Assembly (NCBI RefSeq): GCF_026391055.1 | Contig: NZ_JAPLET010000020.1 | Location: 62,001 to 126,000 of the forward strand | DNA: 64,000 nucleotides | Reading direction: 5' to 3' | DNA from: Spirosoma sp. | Lineage (GTDB): Bacteria > Bacteroidota > Bacteroidia > Cytophagales > Spirosomataceae | Shown here: one piece after another, positions 18,898 to 27,899 of the stretch | Numbering within the stretch: the first letter of the stretch is position 1 | Layout of the letters: the number at the start of each line of letters is the position of its first letter | Notes under the pieces: model-generated | Databases searched by the model: none | What the model was told of the DNA's origin: nothing | What the model saw: the letters and a program-made list of their open reading frames with translations, nothing else | Program-made: the position numbers and the translations under genes

Positions 18898-21800
18898 ATG
18901 AATAGCCGATTTCCTTATAGCACTTATATAAAGCTGATTTATTTTTTACGGTGTACTATACGCGTTCCGTTTCTTCTGATATGCCTGTGTTATTCGAGTC
19001 TATACGCGCAGAATCCGCTCTTTCAGCTTCTATCTGCCAAGCAGACCCGTATAGACTTCAAGAACGATATTGACGAGAACGAAAGCCTGAATGTACTTTC
19101 CTACGAATATTTTTATAACGGGGGAGGAGTTGCCGTTGGCGATATTAATAATGATGGCTTGATGGATTTGTTCTTTACCGCTAATCTGAAATCCAACAAA
19201 CTATACCTCAATCTTGGCGGATTAACATTCAAAGATATTACCAGTGAGGCCGGGGCCGGGCTGGGCGGTAGATCGGGCGGCTGGAAAACGGGCGTCAGCA
19301 TGGCCGATGTCAATGGCGATGGCTGGCTGGATATTTATGTCTGCTATTCGGGTAAAGGCGATGAGACCAAGCGCCGGAATCAGTTGTTTATCAACCAGGG
19401 AACAGGCGCTAAGGGAGCTGTCCGGTTTGTGGATCAGGCGAAGGAATACGGTGTCGACGATAACGGCTACAATACCCAGGCTACCTTTTTTGACTATGAT
19501 CGGGATGGCGACCTCGATCTGTTCCTGCTGCATCACAATGTTAAGAAGTACGACAACATGGAACTGGCCAAGCTGCACGGTGAAACCGACCTGCTGGCTG
19601 GCAACAAATTACTCGAAAACAGGAATGGCCACTTTGTCGATGTTTCCCAGAAAGAAGGCATCCATCAATACCCTTTGACGTTTGGTCTGGGCATGGCCGT
19701 TGCCGATGTCAATAAAGATGGCTGGCCGGATATTTACGTAACGAACGATTATAACGAGCCCGATTACCTCTACATAAATCAAAAAGGATTTGATCTGGCA
19801 GCCCGGCGGTCGGGCGGACCGGCTTTCAAAGACGAAACCCAAGCCTACTTCCGGCATCTGGCACAGTTCTCGATGGGCGTGGATATTGCGGATTATAACA
19901 ATGATGGCCAGCCCGATATCATGTCGCTGGATATGCTGCCGGAAGATAACCGACGGCAGAAACTGTTGCAGCTTCAGGAAAATTACGAGTCGTTTGAGCT
20001 GATGCAGCAGCAAAAACTACAACGTCAGTACATGCGGAATATGCTGCAACTGAATAACGGCGATGGAACATTCAGTGAGATTGCACAGACGGCGGGCGTG
20101 TCGAATACCGATTGGAGCTGGTCGCCGTTGCTGGCCGATTTTGACAATGACGGCTATAAAGATTTATTTATTACCAATGGCTATCTGCGTGATTATACGA
20201 ATAAAGACTTCCTGAAATACTGGGGCGATTATAAAATCAAAAAAGCCATTGATCGGGAGCCTGTGCAACTGATGGATCTGGTAAAAGCCATGCCCTCGAC
20301 CAAAATTGCCAATTACATTTTCAGCAACAATCGCGACTTAACGTTCACCAACAAACAGCGGGAGTGGGGTTTTCAGACGCCCGCCATCTCGAACGGGGCC
20401 GTTTACGCCGACCTCGATAACGACGGTGATCTGGAACTGGTCGTCAATAACATTAACGAACCGGCTTTCGTGTACCAGAACATGAGCAGGGAGCAATCTG
20501 CCAATGGATTTCTCCAGCTAAAACTGGTGCCTTCCGGAAAAGGCAAAACCGCAATTGGAACCAAAGTCACGCTGTTTACCAATGGAAATTTACAGTATCA
20601 GGAAGTAAATCCGGTGCGGGGGTATTTATCAAGCCAACCGCTAATGCTTCATTTCGGCGTTGGAACGGCCACGCGTATTGATTCTATGACTATCATCTGG
20701 CCTGATCAATCCGTACAGAAGCTAACCAGTGTTGCTATCAACCAGCAACTGGTGGTTCAGCAGCAGGCCACGACGGCAACTGGAAGTCGTGAGTTGGCTC
20801 AGAAAAAGGGAACACCTGTGTTTGCCAAAGTAGACCCGGTGCTGGCGCATACGCACGAAGGCTTTCTGGAAAATGATTTCAAACGCCAGCCGCTCATGCT
20901 CTGGATGTACTCGCATACGGGGCCGATACTGGCGAAGGGCGACATTAATAAAGATGGTCTGGACGATGTGTTTATCAGTGGCGACCAAAGCAAACCCGCT
21001 GGCGTCTGGATGCAGCAGACAAACGGGACATTCAAACAAAAAGCCGGATTGGTTATTGGCGACGAATCGATTTCATCCATCTCTGCTGCCGCCTTTTTCG
21101 ATGCCAACGGTGATGGGTTTGATGATCTATACGTAGCAAAAGGAGGGTACTCACTCTTCGAAGTTAATACAACCTCTTTTCAGGATGAATTGTACATGAA
21201 TGACGGGAAAGGCAACCTGATTTTGTTAAAGACAGCTCTGCCAAACCTGAGCGCCAGCAGTAAATCCTGCGTTCGTCCGTACGACTACGATCAGGATGGC
21301 GACATCGATTTATTTGTGGGCGGACGTATCGTTCCCGGACGCTATCCCGAAGCACCGGTTTCGTATCTACTTCAGAATACGGGCGCAGGGCAGTTCAAAG
21401 CAGTGCCCATTCCGTTTGCCAAAATAGGGATGGTGACGGATGTGAAATGGGCTGATATGGATGGCGATAAACGGGCCGATCTGGTACTTTGTGGCGAGTT
21501 CATGCCCATAAAAGTTTACCTGAATACAAAAGAAGGGTTCGTCGATCGAACCAAACAATACTTCCCGGAAGAAGAAAAGGGATTCTGGTTGTCGCTTACC
21601 ATTGCCGATGTAAACGGCGATGGACAAAACGATATCCTGGCTGGCAATCTTGGTACGAACTCACAGATTAAGTTTTCGTCAAAAGAGCCCGTCGAAATGG
21701 TCTACGCTGATTTTGATAACAACGGGTCCATCGATCCCTTCGTTAGTTTTTACGTTCAGGGAACAGCCTACCCGTTTGTGAGCCGGGATGAACTGAACGA

Positions 21801-22287
21801 TCAGATCTATGCTATGCGTAAGAAATTTGCTTTTTACAAAGACTACGCCAATGCGACGATCAGCACGATCTTTCCTGCCGATGAGTTGGCAAACGCGCCG
21901 AAACTGACAGCTACCGAATGTCATTCGACCTGTTTTTTGTCAAAAAAAGGACAATTTGAAAAACAGATTCTGCCTGTAGAAGCACAGTTTGCCCCGATTA
22001 CAAATATCGTGTGCGATGATTTTGACCAGGATGGGCAACTGGACGTATTACTACTGGGTAATAAGTCGGATAACCGGTTAAAACTAGGAAGTATGGATGC
22101 TAACTATGGCTGTTTTCTGAAAGGAAATGGGAAAGGAGGCTTTACGTATGTGAACCAGCCCGCTTCGGGTTTATCCGTGATCGGCGATGTTAAGTCTGTT
22201 ATAGATATCGACATTCATCGAACCAAGTACCTACTGATTGGAGCCTTCAATGAGCCTTTACAGGCGTATAAAAAACAAAAGCAATGA
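18898..22287 (+). CDS. FG-GAP/VCBS-repeat protein with ASPIC/UnbV domain (CRTAC1-like)
   Basis: After an N-terminal hydrophobic segment (~23-38, ending YAQ) come many FG-GAP repeats with calcium loops (DINNDGLMDLFF, DVNGDGWLDIYV, DYDRDGDLDLFL, DVNKDGWPDIYV and others). Around residues 545-620 lies an ASPIC/UnbV-type segment (TAIGTKVTLFTNG, VNPVRGYLSSQP, IIWPDQSVQKL). A second propeller half follows. At 1129 aa it is typical of a family expanded in Cytophagales, probably exported and surface-associated. Its biochemical role is not established. The stop overlaps the start of the haloperoxidase gene by 4 bp (ATGA), so the two are translationally coupled. Confidence 0.88.
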   Translation: MNSRFPYSTYIKLIYFLRCTIRVPFLLICLCYSSLYAQNPLFQLLSAKQTRIDFKNDIDENESLNVLSYEYFYNGGGVAVGDINNDGLMDLFFTANLKSNKLYLNLGGLTFKDITSEAGAGLGGRSGGWKTGVSMADVNGDGWLDIYVCYSGKGDETKRRNQLFINQGTGAKGAVRFVDQAKEYGVDDNGYNTQATFFDYDRDGDLDLFLLHHNVKKYDNMELAKLHGETDLLAGNKLLENRNGHFVDVSQKEGIHQYPLTFGLGMAVADVNKDGWPDIYVTNDYNEPDYLYINQKGFDLAARRSGGPAFKDETQAYFRHLAQFSMGVDIADYNNDGQPDIMSLDMLPEDNRRQKLLQLQENYESFELMQQQKLQRQYMRNMLQLNNGDGTFSEIAQTAGVSNTDWSWSPLLADFDNDGYKDLFITNGYLRDYTNKDFLKYWGDYKIKKAIDREPVQLMDLVKAMPSTKIANYIFSNNRDLTFTNKQREWGFQTPAISNGAVYADLDNDGDLELVVNNINEPAFVYQNMSREQSANGFLQLKLVPSGKGKTAIGTKVTLFTNGNLQYQEVNPVRGYLSSQPLMLHFGVGTATRIDSMTIIWPDQSVQKLTSVAINQQLVVQQQATTATGSRELAQKKGTPVFAKVDPVLAHTHEGFLENDFKRQPLMLWMYSHTGPILAKGDINKDGLDDVFISGDQSKPAGVWMQQTNGTFKQKAGLVIGDESISSISAAAFFDANGDGFDDLYVAKGGYSLFEVNTTSFQDELYMNDGKGNLILLKTALPNLSASSKSCVRPYDYDQDGDIDLFVGGRIVPGRYPEAPVSYLLQNTGAGQFKAVPIPFAKIGMVTDVKWADMDGDKRADLVLCGEFMPIKVYLNTKEGFVDRTKQYFPEEEKGFWLSLTIADVNGDGQNDILAGNLGTNSQIKFSSKEPVEMVYADFDNNGSIDPFVSFYVQGTAYPFVSRDELNDQIYAMRKKFAFYKDYANATISTIFPADELANAPKLTATECHSTCFLSKKGQFEKQILPVEAQFAPITNIVCDDFDQDGQLDVLLLGNKSDNRLKLGSMDANYGCFLKGNGKGGFTYVNQPASGLSVIGDVKSVIDIDIHRTKYLLIGAFNEPLQAYKKQKQ

Positions 22288-23606
22288 ACCGGGTTCTTTT
22301 CATGTGCGTGTGGCTGGGGTTGAGCTTTTCGCTAAAGGCGGAAGCTAGTCCAAAAGAGCTTGGTCGGCATCTTCAACCAACGGTTTTTGCAGTAACTATG
22401 GTGATGATCCATGATGTGGTCAATCCGCCCGCTGCCAGCCGGTTTTATACCTACTGCCTGCTGGGTGCCCACGAAATCGTGGCCCGGCATCAGAAAACGG
22501 TGGTGTCGCCAACCGCTTTTGTCCGCAGTCTTGGCGAGGTGAATCTGGATGTCGCTAAAGCCGAGAACTACCAGATAGCGGCTTTGTACTGCATTCTCGA
22601 AACCGGGCGGTTGATTCTGCCCTCGGGCTACATGCTGGAGGAGGAAGAAAAGAAACTTCTTGATCAGCTTCGGACTGAAAAATACCCGGAGTCAGTTATT
22701 CAGCAATCAGTGAGTGTTGCACAGGAGATGGCGAAAAAAGTACTGGCCTATGCTGCTGCCGACAATTACCGAAATCTAAGCGCCCGCACCCGTTATCGAC
22801 CGAGCAAAGCCGATGGCTTCTGGTATCCAACACCACCAGCTTATATTGAGGCTATTGAGCCGCACTGGCGCATTATTCGCCCTATGATGATGGACTCCTG
22901 TAACCAGTTCAAACCAAAACCTCCAGTTGCTTTTAGTAAAGACACAACCAGCGACTTTCATAAACTGGCACAGGAAGTATATCAGATAGGAAATAAGCTG
23001 ACCGACGAACAACGGTTTATCGCGTCGTATTGGGACTGCAATCCGTTTGCCGTCAACACATCGGGCCATATGTCGATTGGGTTTAAGAAAATTAGCCCCG
23101 GCGGGCATTGGATGAATATAACAAGCCTGGCAACCACCAAAGCCGGGCTACCGTTCGACAACGCTCTAATGGTGCAATCGCTGGTTGCCATGACGCTGAT
23201 GGACGCCTTTATCAGTTGCTGGGACGAGAAATACCGTAGCAGTCGAATTCGTCCTGAAACGGTCATTAATCGCTATATCAACGTGCGTTGGCAACCACTC
23301 CTGCAAACTCCTCCTTTTCCGGAATACACCAGCGGCCATAGTGTTATCTCAACCGCCGTGGCCGAATTGCTAACCTACCTGATGGGTGATAATTTTAGCT
23401 TTACAGATAACACTGAGGTGATTTTTGAACTTCCTGAGCGCCGGTTTACCTCATTCCGCCAAGCAGCTTCGGAGGCTGCTATTTCCCGGTTGTATGGCGG
23501 TATACATTATCGTGATGCTATTGAAAACGGGCAGGCCCAAGGCAGGGCTATCGGCGAGTTTGTTATTGAGCGATTAAAAAAAGCGGGTATTAAACCCATA
23601 CTCTGA
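22284..23606 (+). CDS. Secreted vanadium-haloperoxidase/PAP2-family enzyme
   Basis: A signal peptide (MNRVLFMCVWLGLSFSLKAEA) precedes an all-helical PAP2 fold. The three metal/phosphate-binding segments are visible: RSSRIRPETVINR, PEYTSGHSVIS and ASEAAISRLYGGIHYRDA. These bind vanadate in haloperoxidases or phosphate in acid phosphatases; the long 440-aa form with SRLYGGIHY is nearer to the bacterial vanadium-dependent haloperoxidase-like group. Halide activity cannot be read from sequence. The ATGA overlap with the ASPIC/VCBS gene ties the two products together in one operon. Confidence 0.85.
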   Translation: MNRVLFMCVWLGLSFSLKAEASPKELGRHLQPTVFAVTMVMIHDVVNPPAASRFYTYCLLGAHEIVARHQKTVVSPTAFVRSLGEVNLDVAKAENYQIAALYCILETGRLILPSGYMLEEEEKKLLDQLRTEKYPESVIQQSVSVAQEMAKKVLAYAAADNYRNLSARTRYRPSKADGFWYPTPPAYIEAIEPHWRIIRPMMMDSCNQFKPKPPVAFSKDTTSDFHKLAQEVYQIGNKLTDEQRFIASYWDCNPFAVNTSGHMSIGFKKISPGGHWMNITSLATTKAGLPFDNALMVQSLVAMTLMDAFISCWDEKYRSSRIRPETVINRYINVRWQPLLQTPPFPEYTSGHSVISTAVAELLTYLMGDNFSFTDNTEVIFELPERRFTSFRQAASEAAISRLYGGIHYRDAIENGQAQGRAIGEFVIERLKKAGIKPIL

Positions 23607-23607
23607 T

Positions 23608-23643
23608 AGTATCTTAAACAACTCCCAGTTGTCTGAGATGCTA
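23608..23643. terminator. Hairpin between the haloperoxidase and GH26 genes
   Basis: ACAACT/AGTTGT and ATCT/AGAT pair around a CCC loop with small internal mismatches. It sits between convergent genes just after the haloperoxidase stop and just before the GH26 stop. No long T run. Confidence 0.45.
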
Positions 23644-23654
23644 GCTAACCAGCC

Positions 23655-24812
23655 TTAGAAAAATAGCTTGCGTTTATACATATTCGGTAGGTCGGTCTCG
23701 AACAGGGTGTATGGGTCCCGGTAAAAGTTAAGGAAATCCGGCACACTGGCCTGACCAGGATAAGGGGCATAAAAATGCGTGGGGCTTTGCCTGTCGTTTC
23801 GCCAGACGAGCACATAGGAAAGCCGCATTTTCTCCGCTTTCAGGGCTTTCAACAACCTGTTTGTCCACCAGGTTGTGTCGGGTATAGATTCCAGCCCTGT
23901 CTCTGTAAATGCGGCCAGTTTGCCAGCTTTTTGGGCATAGTCAGACACGATCTTGAGTTTCTGAATACCAGCGGCCACATTGTAACGCCCATTACGCCCA
24001 AAATCGGCGTAATTGTCCATGCCGAGCATGTCGACCCATTTATCCCCCGGATACCGTTCGAGGTACTCGGCTTCGGTTTTGAACAGGCAATCGGGCGAGA
24101 ACGCATAAATGAAGTTGTGTACCTGGAGGCTGTCACGCAGATAGGAAACGGTGAACTGCCAAAGAGAAATAAAGTCTTCCCGTTTACAGTGGGGTTTTCC
24201 CCACCAGAACCATCCCCCGTCAAATTCATGATAGGGGCGAAAAATCATTGGGGCTAACGTTCCGTCTTTTCCTTGCACTGACTTTGCCAAATCGCCGATC
24301 GTACGGAGTATTTCTTTGTATTGTTCGTGGTGAGAGCCGCCGGGAATCAACAACGAAACGGCAGGAGCGGAAACAGAATCGATCCAGTAAAAGCCTCCTT
24401 TAGAAGCTGGGTTTGAGAAGTGCCAGGCTACCGTAGTTACGCCACCCCGGTCATAGGTATCAACAATCTGCTTTCGAAGTGCCTCTTTTACTTTGTCAAT
24501 GGCCGCAGATGGCCTGCCCGACAAACCACTAAAGTCGACCCCGATTATGGCCGGATGTGACCCGCTGACAGATTTAACATCGGACCGATTGTCTTCACCC
24601 GCCCACCCATGCCCATATTCGGTGGCGTGCTGATGGCCAAATAGAATGTGATTTTGGGCTAGTTTACGAAGGTTTTGGTATAATGCTTTTGTTTCTTTGG
24701 TAGCTTTAGAATCGATAGGCTTGTTTTTGCCGTTGTCGGCAAGAAGCGCCCCAGACCATAATAGACTAATAAGAAAGCCTGCCCAAGCTGTTGGATACGA
24801 TTTTTTTATCAT
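23655..24812 (-). CDS. Glycoside hydrolase family 26 (beta-mannanase type), secreted
   Basis: A signal peptide begins at MIKKSYPTAWAGFLISLLW. The mature protein shows GH26 landmarks: the N-terminal ILFGHQHATEYGHGW, the acid/base glutamate in RPYHEFDGGWFWWGKP, and the nucleophile glutamate in AAFTETGLE near the C-terminal end. GH26 enzymes cleave beta-1,4-mannan, mixed-linkage glucans or xylan. ATG codons at 24824 and 24839 are alternative starts; 24812 gives the best signal n-region. Converges with the haloperoxidase gene and is the only recognisable carbohydrase in the SusCD block, hinting that one of the SusCD pairs handles a mannan-like glycan. Confidence 0.88.
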   Translation of the reverse strand: MIKKSYPTAWAGFLISLLWSGALLADNGKNKPIDSKATKETKALYQNLRKLAQNHILFGHQHATEYGHGWAGEDNRSDVKSVSGSHPAIIGVDFSGLSGRPSAAIDKVKEALRKQIVDTYDRGGVTTVAWHFSNPASKGGFYWIDSVSAPAVSLLIPGGSHHEQYKEILRTIGDLAKSVQGKDGTLAPMIFRPYHEFDGGWFWWGKPHCKREDFISLWQFTVSYLRDSLQVHNFIYAFSPDCLFKTEAEYLERYPGDKWVDMLGMDNYADFGRNGRYNVAAGIQKLKIVSDYAQKAGKLAAFTETGLESIPDTTWWTNRLLKALKAEKMRLSYVLVWRNDRQSPTHFYAPYPGQASVPDFLNFYRDPYTLFETDLPNMYKRKLFF

Positions 24813-24956
24813 GAGTGTGCTCATATATCTATCCCGCATAAGCTATCAGGGCTGTACCTGAAAGGTGATGTTTGTTCACTGGTAATAGTCGACAATCAAC
24901 TGATTGCGGAAACAGCGAAAAAGTGCAGATTACAGGAAAGAGAAATAGGGGAGGGG

Positions 24957-25637
24957 TTATGCTTTCAACTCAACCACTTGTCCGTCCTGGCAACGAAGCA
25001 CACGGGCCGGATATTTATGTAGTAAGTCGTAATTGTGAGTCGCCATGAGAACAGCGGTACCCGCATTGTTAATAGTTTGAAAAACCTTCATGATCTGGTC
25101 GGCCACGGAAGGGTCCAGATTGCCCGTGGGCTCATCGGCAATCAGTATTTGTGGTTCGTTTAGCATAGCTCGGGCCACCACCACCCGTTGTTGTTCACCA
25201 CCGGAAAGCTGATGCGGCATCTTTTTCTGGGCAGTGCCTAAACCAACCTGCATGAGTACTTCGGCAATGCGGTTGTTCATGTCGGTTTTATTTTTCCAGC
25301 CCGTTGCTTTCAAAACAAACTTCAGGTTGTCTTCGACTGAGCGGTCAAAGAACAGTTGAAAATCCTGAAAGACGATGCCTATTTTACGCCTGAGCTGCGG
25401 TACATCGCGGGGTTTTAGGGCATCCAGTGGATAACCCGCTACTAACCCCTTTCCGTTTTGCAGCCAGAGGTCAGCGTATAATGTTTTCAGAAGGGAAGAT
25501 TTTCCGCTGCCCGTTCGGCCGATAAGATAGGCAAAATCGCCTTTGTTAATCTGAAAGGATACGTCGCCCAGTACCAACTTCTTTCCCTGGTAGATGTCGG
25601 CATGAGTGAGCGTCAGAACGGGTTCCGTCGAAAACAT
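24957..25637 (-). CDS. ftsE: FtsE-type ABC ATPase
   Basis: A complete ABC ATPase of 226 aa: Walker A GRTGSGKSS, signature LSGGEQQRVVVARAM, Walker B ILIADEPTGNLD and the switch histidine in MATHNYDLL. The overall sequence fits FtsE, which with FtsX activates septal wall hydrolases during cell division. FtsX is not adjacent, which is common in Bacteroidetes. Small ABC ATPases of the LolD group are similar, so FtsE rests on the whole-sequence impression rather than a unique motif. It lies downstream of the transaldolase gene, from which a 19-bp-arm hairpin separates it. Confidence 0.82.
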   Translation of the reverse strand: MFSTEPVLTLTHADIYQGKKLVLGDVSFQINKGDFAYLIGRTGSGKSSLLKTLYADLWLQNGKGLVAGYPLDALKPRDVPQLRRKIGIVFQDFQLFFDRSVEDNLKFVLKATGWKNKTDMNNRIAEVLMQVGLGTAQKKMPHQLSGGEQQRVVVARAMLNEPQILIADEPTGNLDPSVADQIMKVFQTINNAGTAVLMATHNYDLLHKYPARVLRCQDGQVVELKA

Positions 25638-25650
25638 AGGATTTACGAGA

Positions 25651-25696
25651 TACGAGGTACGGTTTGCGGAGTTAACCCCGCAAACCGTACCTCGTA
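25651..25696. repeat. Perfect 19-bp-arm inverted repeat between talC and ftsE
   Basis: TACGAGGTACGGTTTGCGG (25651-25669) and its exact reverse complement (25678-25696) flank an 8-nt loop. The hairpin fills most of the 70-bp gap between two minus-strand genes. It may act as a terminator or processing site; no T run follows. Confidence 0.6.
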
Positions 25697-25707
25697 ATTC
25701 AAAAGTT

Positions 25708-26373
25708 TTATTTTACTGGCAGATTCGCTTTCTCGTGGTCAGCCAGGAATTTAGCCAGACCACTGTCGGTGAGTGGGTGGTTAAGCAACTGTTTCATAAC
25801 GCTCAATGGAGCCGTCATGATATCAGCACCAATCTCCGCGCACTGGATTACGTGCATTGGGTGACGAACCGAAGCCGCCAGGACTTCTGTCGAATAACCG
25901 TAATTGGTGAAAATGGTAACGATCTGCTCGATGAGGGCCATACCGTCGGTCGAGATATCATCTAACCGGCCAACAAACGGCGACACATAGGTAGCACCTG
26001 CTTTCGCAGCCAGCAAAGCCTGACCAGCCGAGAAGATAAGCGTGCAGTTGGTGCGAATTCCTTTTTCAGAGAAATACTTGATCGCTTTGATGCTATCGCC
26101 ACTCATGGGCACTTTCACGACGATATTCTCGTCGATATCAGCCAGTTCTTCGCCTTCTTTGATCATCTCGTCGTATTTGACCGAGATAACTTCGGCGCTA
26201 ACGTCGCTTTGTACGATTTCGCAGATTTGTTTGTAATGACGCATTACGTTGTCTTTGCCCGTAATGCCTTCTTTCGCCATCAATGAAGGGTTAGTTGTAA
26301 CACCGTCAAGAATCCCCATATCCTGGGCTTCGCGAATGTCAGCCAGATTGGCTGTGTCAATGAAAAATTTCAT
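25708..26373 (-). CDS. Transaldolase of the TalC / fructose-6-phosphate aldolase family
   Basis: The small (221 aa) TIM-barrel form begins [16 protein letters not shown] and shows GVTTNPSL, the Schiff-base lysine in NIVVKVPM, and [13 protein letters not shown]. The segment [15 protein letters not shown] resembles bacterial TalC transaldolases rather than E. coli FsaA (which reads TAVYGAAQ there), so transaldolase activity in the pentose phosphate pathway is the better guess. It lies between galK and ftsE on the same strand; a sugar-metabolism link with galK is possible but the gap holds no clear shared promoter. Confidence 0.88.
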   Translation of the reverse strand: MKFFIDTANLADIREAQDMGILDGVTTNPSLMAKEGITGKDNVMRHYKQICEIVQSDVSAEVISVKYDEMIKEGEELADIDENIVVKVPMSGDSIKAIKYFSEKGIRTNCTLIFSAGQALLAAKAGATYVSPFVGRLDDISTDGMALIEQIVTIFTNYGYSTEVLAASVRHPMHVIQCAEIGADIMTAPLSVMKQLLNHPLTDSGLAKFLADHEKANLPVK

Positions 26374-26462
26374 GGTTAAACAGTTATACAGTTAAACAGT
26401 CGAGTTGTTAATCAGCGGAAGGTGCTGGTAGTAAAAGAGAATTTAGCTGCCCAACTACCTGA

Positions 26463-27632
26463 TTAACTGATTACATTCGTCCCGTCCTGGATTTTGCAGA
26501 CGTGAAGGTACGTATCTTTCCCCGTTCGGGCTTTATATTGTTCGGTAATCAATTTGGTAAAATCCTCAAGAACTTCTTCGCGCACGAGATTGATTGTGCA
26601 GCCGCCAAAACCACCACCCATCATTCGAGCACCCAGTACACCCGGCTGCTGACGGGCAATGTCAACCAGAATATCCAGCTCGGGGCAACTCACTTCGTAC
26701 CAGTGACTTAATCCCTCGTGCGAGCCGTACATGAGTTGGCCAAAGGTGTCGATATCGTCCGCTTCCAGAGCCGCTACACCATCGAGCAGTCGCTGGTTTT
26801 CCTGAACAACGTAAGCACACCGACGATAAATTAGTGGCTCTGTATCGCGCAGATGCTGGTCCAGCATAGGCATAGTTACATCCCGTAAACTCCTGATTTC
26901 GGGGTAGAAAGTTTGCAGAAATCGCACCCCTGCTTCGCATTCAGCCCGGCGGGTATTGTATTCTGAGGTTACCAGGGAGTGCTTTACCTTGGAGTCGCAG
27001 AGAACAATGCTGATGCCGTTCATCTGCAAGGGAGCATAGGTATAGTCGAGTGAGCGGCAATCGAGTTTTATAACATGATCGGCTTTGCCCATCATGCTGG
27101 CAAACATGTCCATAATGCCCACTTTGGCTCCTACAAACTCATTTTCGGCACGTTGTGAACGTTTTACCAGCGTGATCCGATCGATGCCCAGATGAAAAAG
27201 CTCATTCAGCGCAAAACCGACTCCGTTTTCGAGCGCTGCCGACGACGATAGCCCTGATCCCATTGGAATGGTGCCGCCAAATACGCAGTTGAAACCACTA
27301 AATTGATGGCCCGCCTGCCGAAACTGCGCAACAACGCCGAGCAAATAATCAGCCCAGGTATGCGTAGGTGTCAAATCAGTTAAAGAGCCCTGAAATGTTT
27401 TGTTGAGGTCGTGGGCTATAAAATGAAGTTCATCATCTGCACGGGGACCAACGGCTAGGTAAATTGCTTTGTCGATAGCAGCTGGCAGCACAAATCCCTC
27501 ATTGTAATCTGTATGTTCACCAATTAGGTTGACACGACCGGGGGAGCAAATCAACAATGGGGTCTGTAGGTCGGCAGTCTCAGCCGGGAAGGCTTGCTGG
27601 TATGAGCTGGTGAGCTGGGTAAGTAGGTCCAT
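26463..27632 (-). CDS. galK: Galactokinase
   Basis: GHMP-kinase fold of 389 aa. The galactokinase signature GRVNLIGEHTDYNEGFVLP near the N-terminus binds galactose, GSGLSSSAALE is the ATP loop, and MGGGFGGCTINLV is the third GHMP motif. It phosphorylates galactose at C1, the first step of the Leloir pathway. No galT, galE or galM is visible nearby. The gene lies directly downstream of the SRP RNA terminator on the same strand. Galactose released from galactomannan by other enzymes could feed it, given the GH26 gene nearby, but this is inference. Confidence 0.95.
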   Translation of the reverse strand: MDLLTQLTSSYQQAFPAETADLQTPLLICSPGRVNLIGEHTDYNEGFVLPAAIDKAIYLAVGPRADDELHFIAHDLNKTFQGSLTDLTPTHTWADYLLGVVAQFRQAGHQFSGFNCVFGGTIPMGSGLSSSAALENGVGFALNELFHLGIDRITLVKRSQRAENEFVGAKVGIMDMFASMMGKADHVIKLDCRSLDYTYAPLQMNGISIVLCDSKVKHSLVTSEYNTRRAECEAGVRFLQTFYPEIRSLRDVTMPMLDQHLRDTEPLIYRRCAYVVQENQRLLDGVAALEADDIDTFGQLMYGSHEGLSHWYEVSCPELDILVDIARQQPGVLGARMMGGGFGGCTINLVREEVLEDFTKLITEQYKARTGKDTYLHVCKIQDGTNVIS

Positions 27633-27730
27633 GTTGGGCGTTGGAAATTTAGCGGTTTACTACAGCTAAACGCATAACCCGCTGAACAGGGTAACCGCCA
27701 TGTCAGAATAAAACCTTAAGGGACGGAAAC

Positions 27731-27828
27731 AAAAAATGGCAAACCAATGTCTCACCGCTACGACCACCTACCCTTGCTTCGGTCAAGACCTGGGGGATTC
27801 AGCAGGAGCTGGTAGCACCGATTTGCCG
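27731..27828 (-). ncRNA. ffs: Signal recognition particle RNA (small bacterial type)
   Basis: On the minus strand GGCAAATCGGTG (27827-27816) pairs fully, with G-U pairs, with CATTGGTTTGCC (27749-27738), closing a ~90-nt hairpin. The tip CAGGTCTTGACCGAAGCAAGG is the SRP domain IV region with the conserved asymmetric loop AGCA side. Six T follow the closing stem (27736-27731) as terminator. The terminal tetraloop reads CTTG, not the usual GGAA. A TAACTTTG -7 box ends a few bases before the stem. It binds Ffh and acts in co-translational membrane targeting. Confidence 0.88.
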
Positions 27829-27831
27829 ATG

Positions 27832-27839
27832 CAAAGTTA
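27832..27839 (-). promoter_or_regulatory. -7 box of the SRP RNA gene
   Basis: On the minus strand TAACTTTG matches TAnnTTTG exactly and ends 4 bases before the first paired base of the SRP RNA, placing the start of transcription at the stem. A TTTG lies 21 bases upstream, near the expected -33 position. Confidence 0.65.
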
Positions 27840-27873
27840 ACTAATTGTTCGTCAAACGACCAAATTTCACCCG

Positions 27874-27881
27874 TACCTTTG
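27874..27881 (+). promoter_or_regulatory. -7 box of the TPR lipoprotein gene
   Basis: TACCTTTG matches TAnnTTTG and lies 18 bp before the ATG at 27900. Together with the SRP RNA box it forms a divergent promoter pair within 50 bp. Confidence 0.55.
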
Positions 27882-27899
27882 CTGGTAAATTAAGAAAGT

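Noticed and set aside
18898..22287. Annotation as an RNA-binding protein
   Set aside because: ASPIC/UnbV proteins are often so labelled by transfer, but nothing in the sequence indicates RNA binding; the calcium-loop propellers and export signal point to a surface protein.
23849..24257. Open frames on both strands inside the GH26 gene
   Set aside because: They are shadows: the GH26 frame carries the catalytic motifs and a signal peptide, and the others have no family features.
25708..26373. Calling the gene fructose-6-phosphate aldolase
   Set aside because: The segment [15 protein letters not shown] matches TalC transaldolases, so the aldolase name was not used as the main call.
26374..26462. 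Inverted repeat between talC and galK
   Set aside because: GTTAATCAG and CTGATTAAC pair over only 9 bp with a loop of ~45 nt, and further pairing is weak; not listed as a feature.
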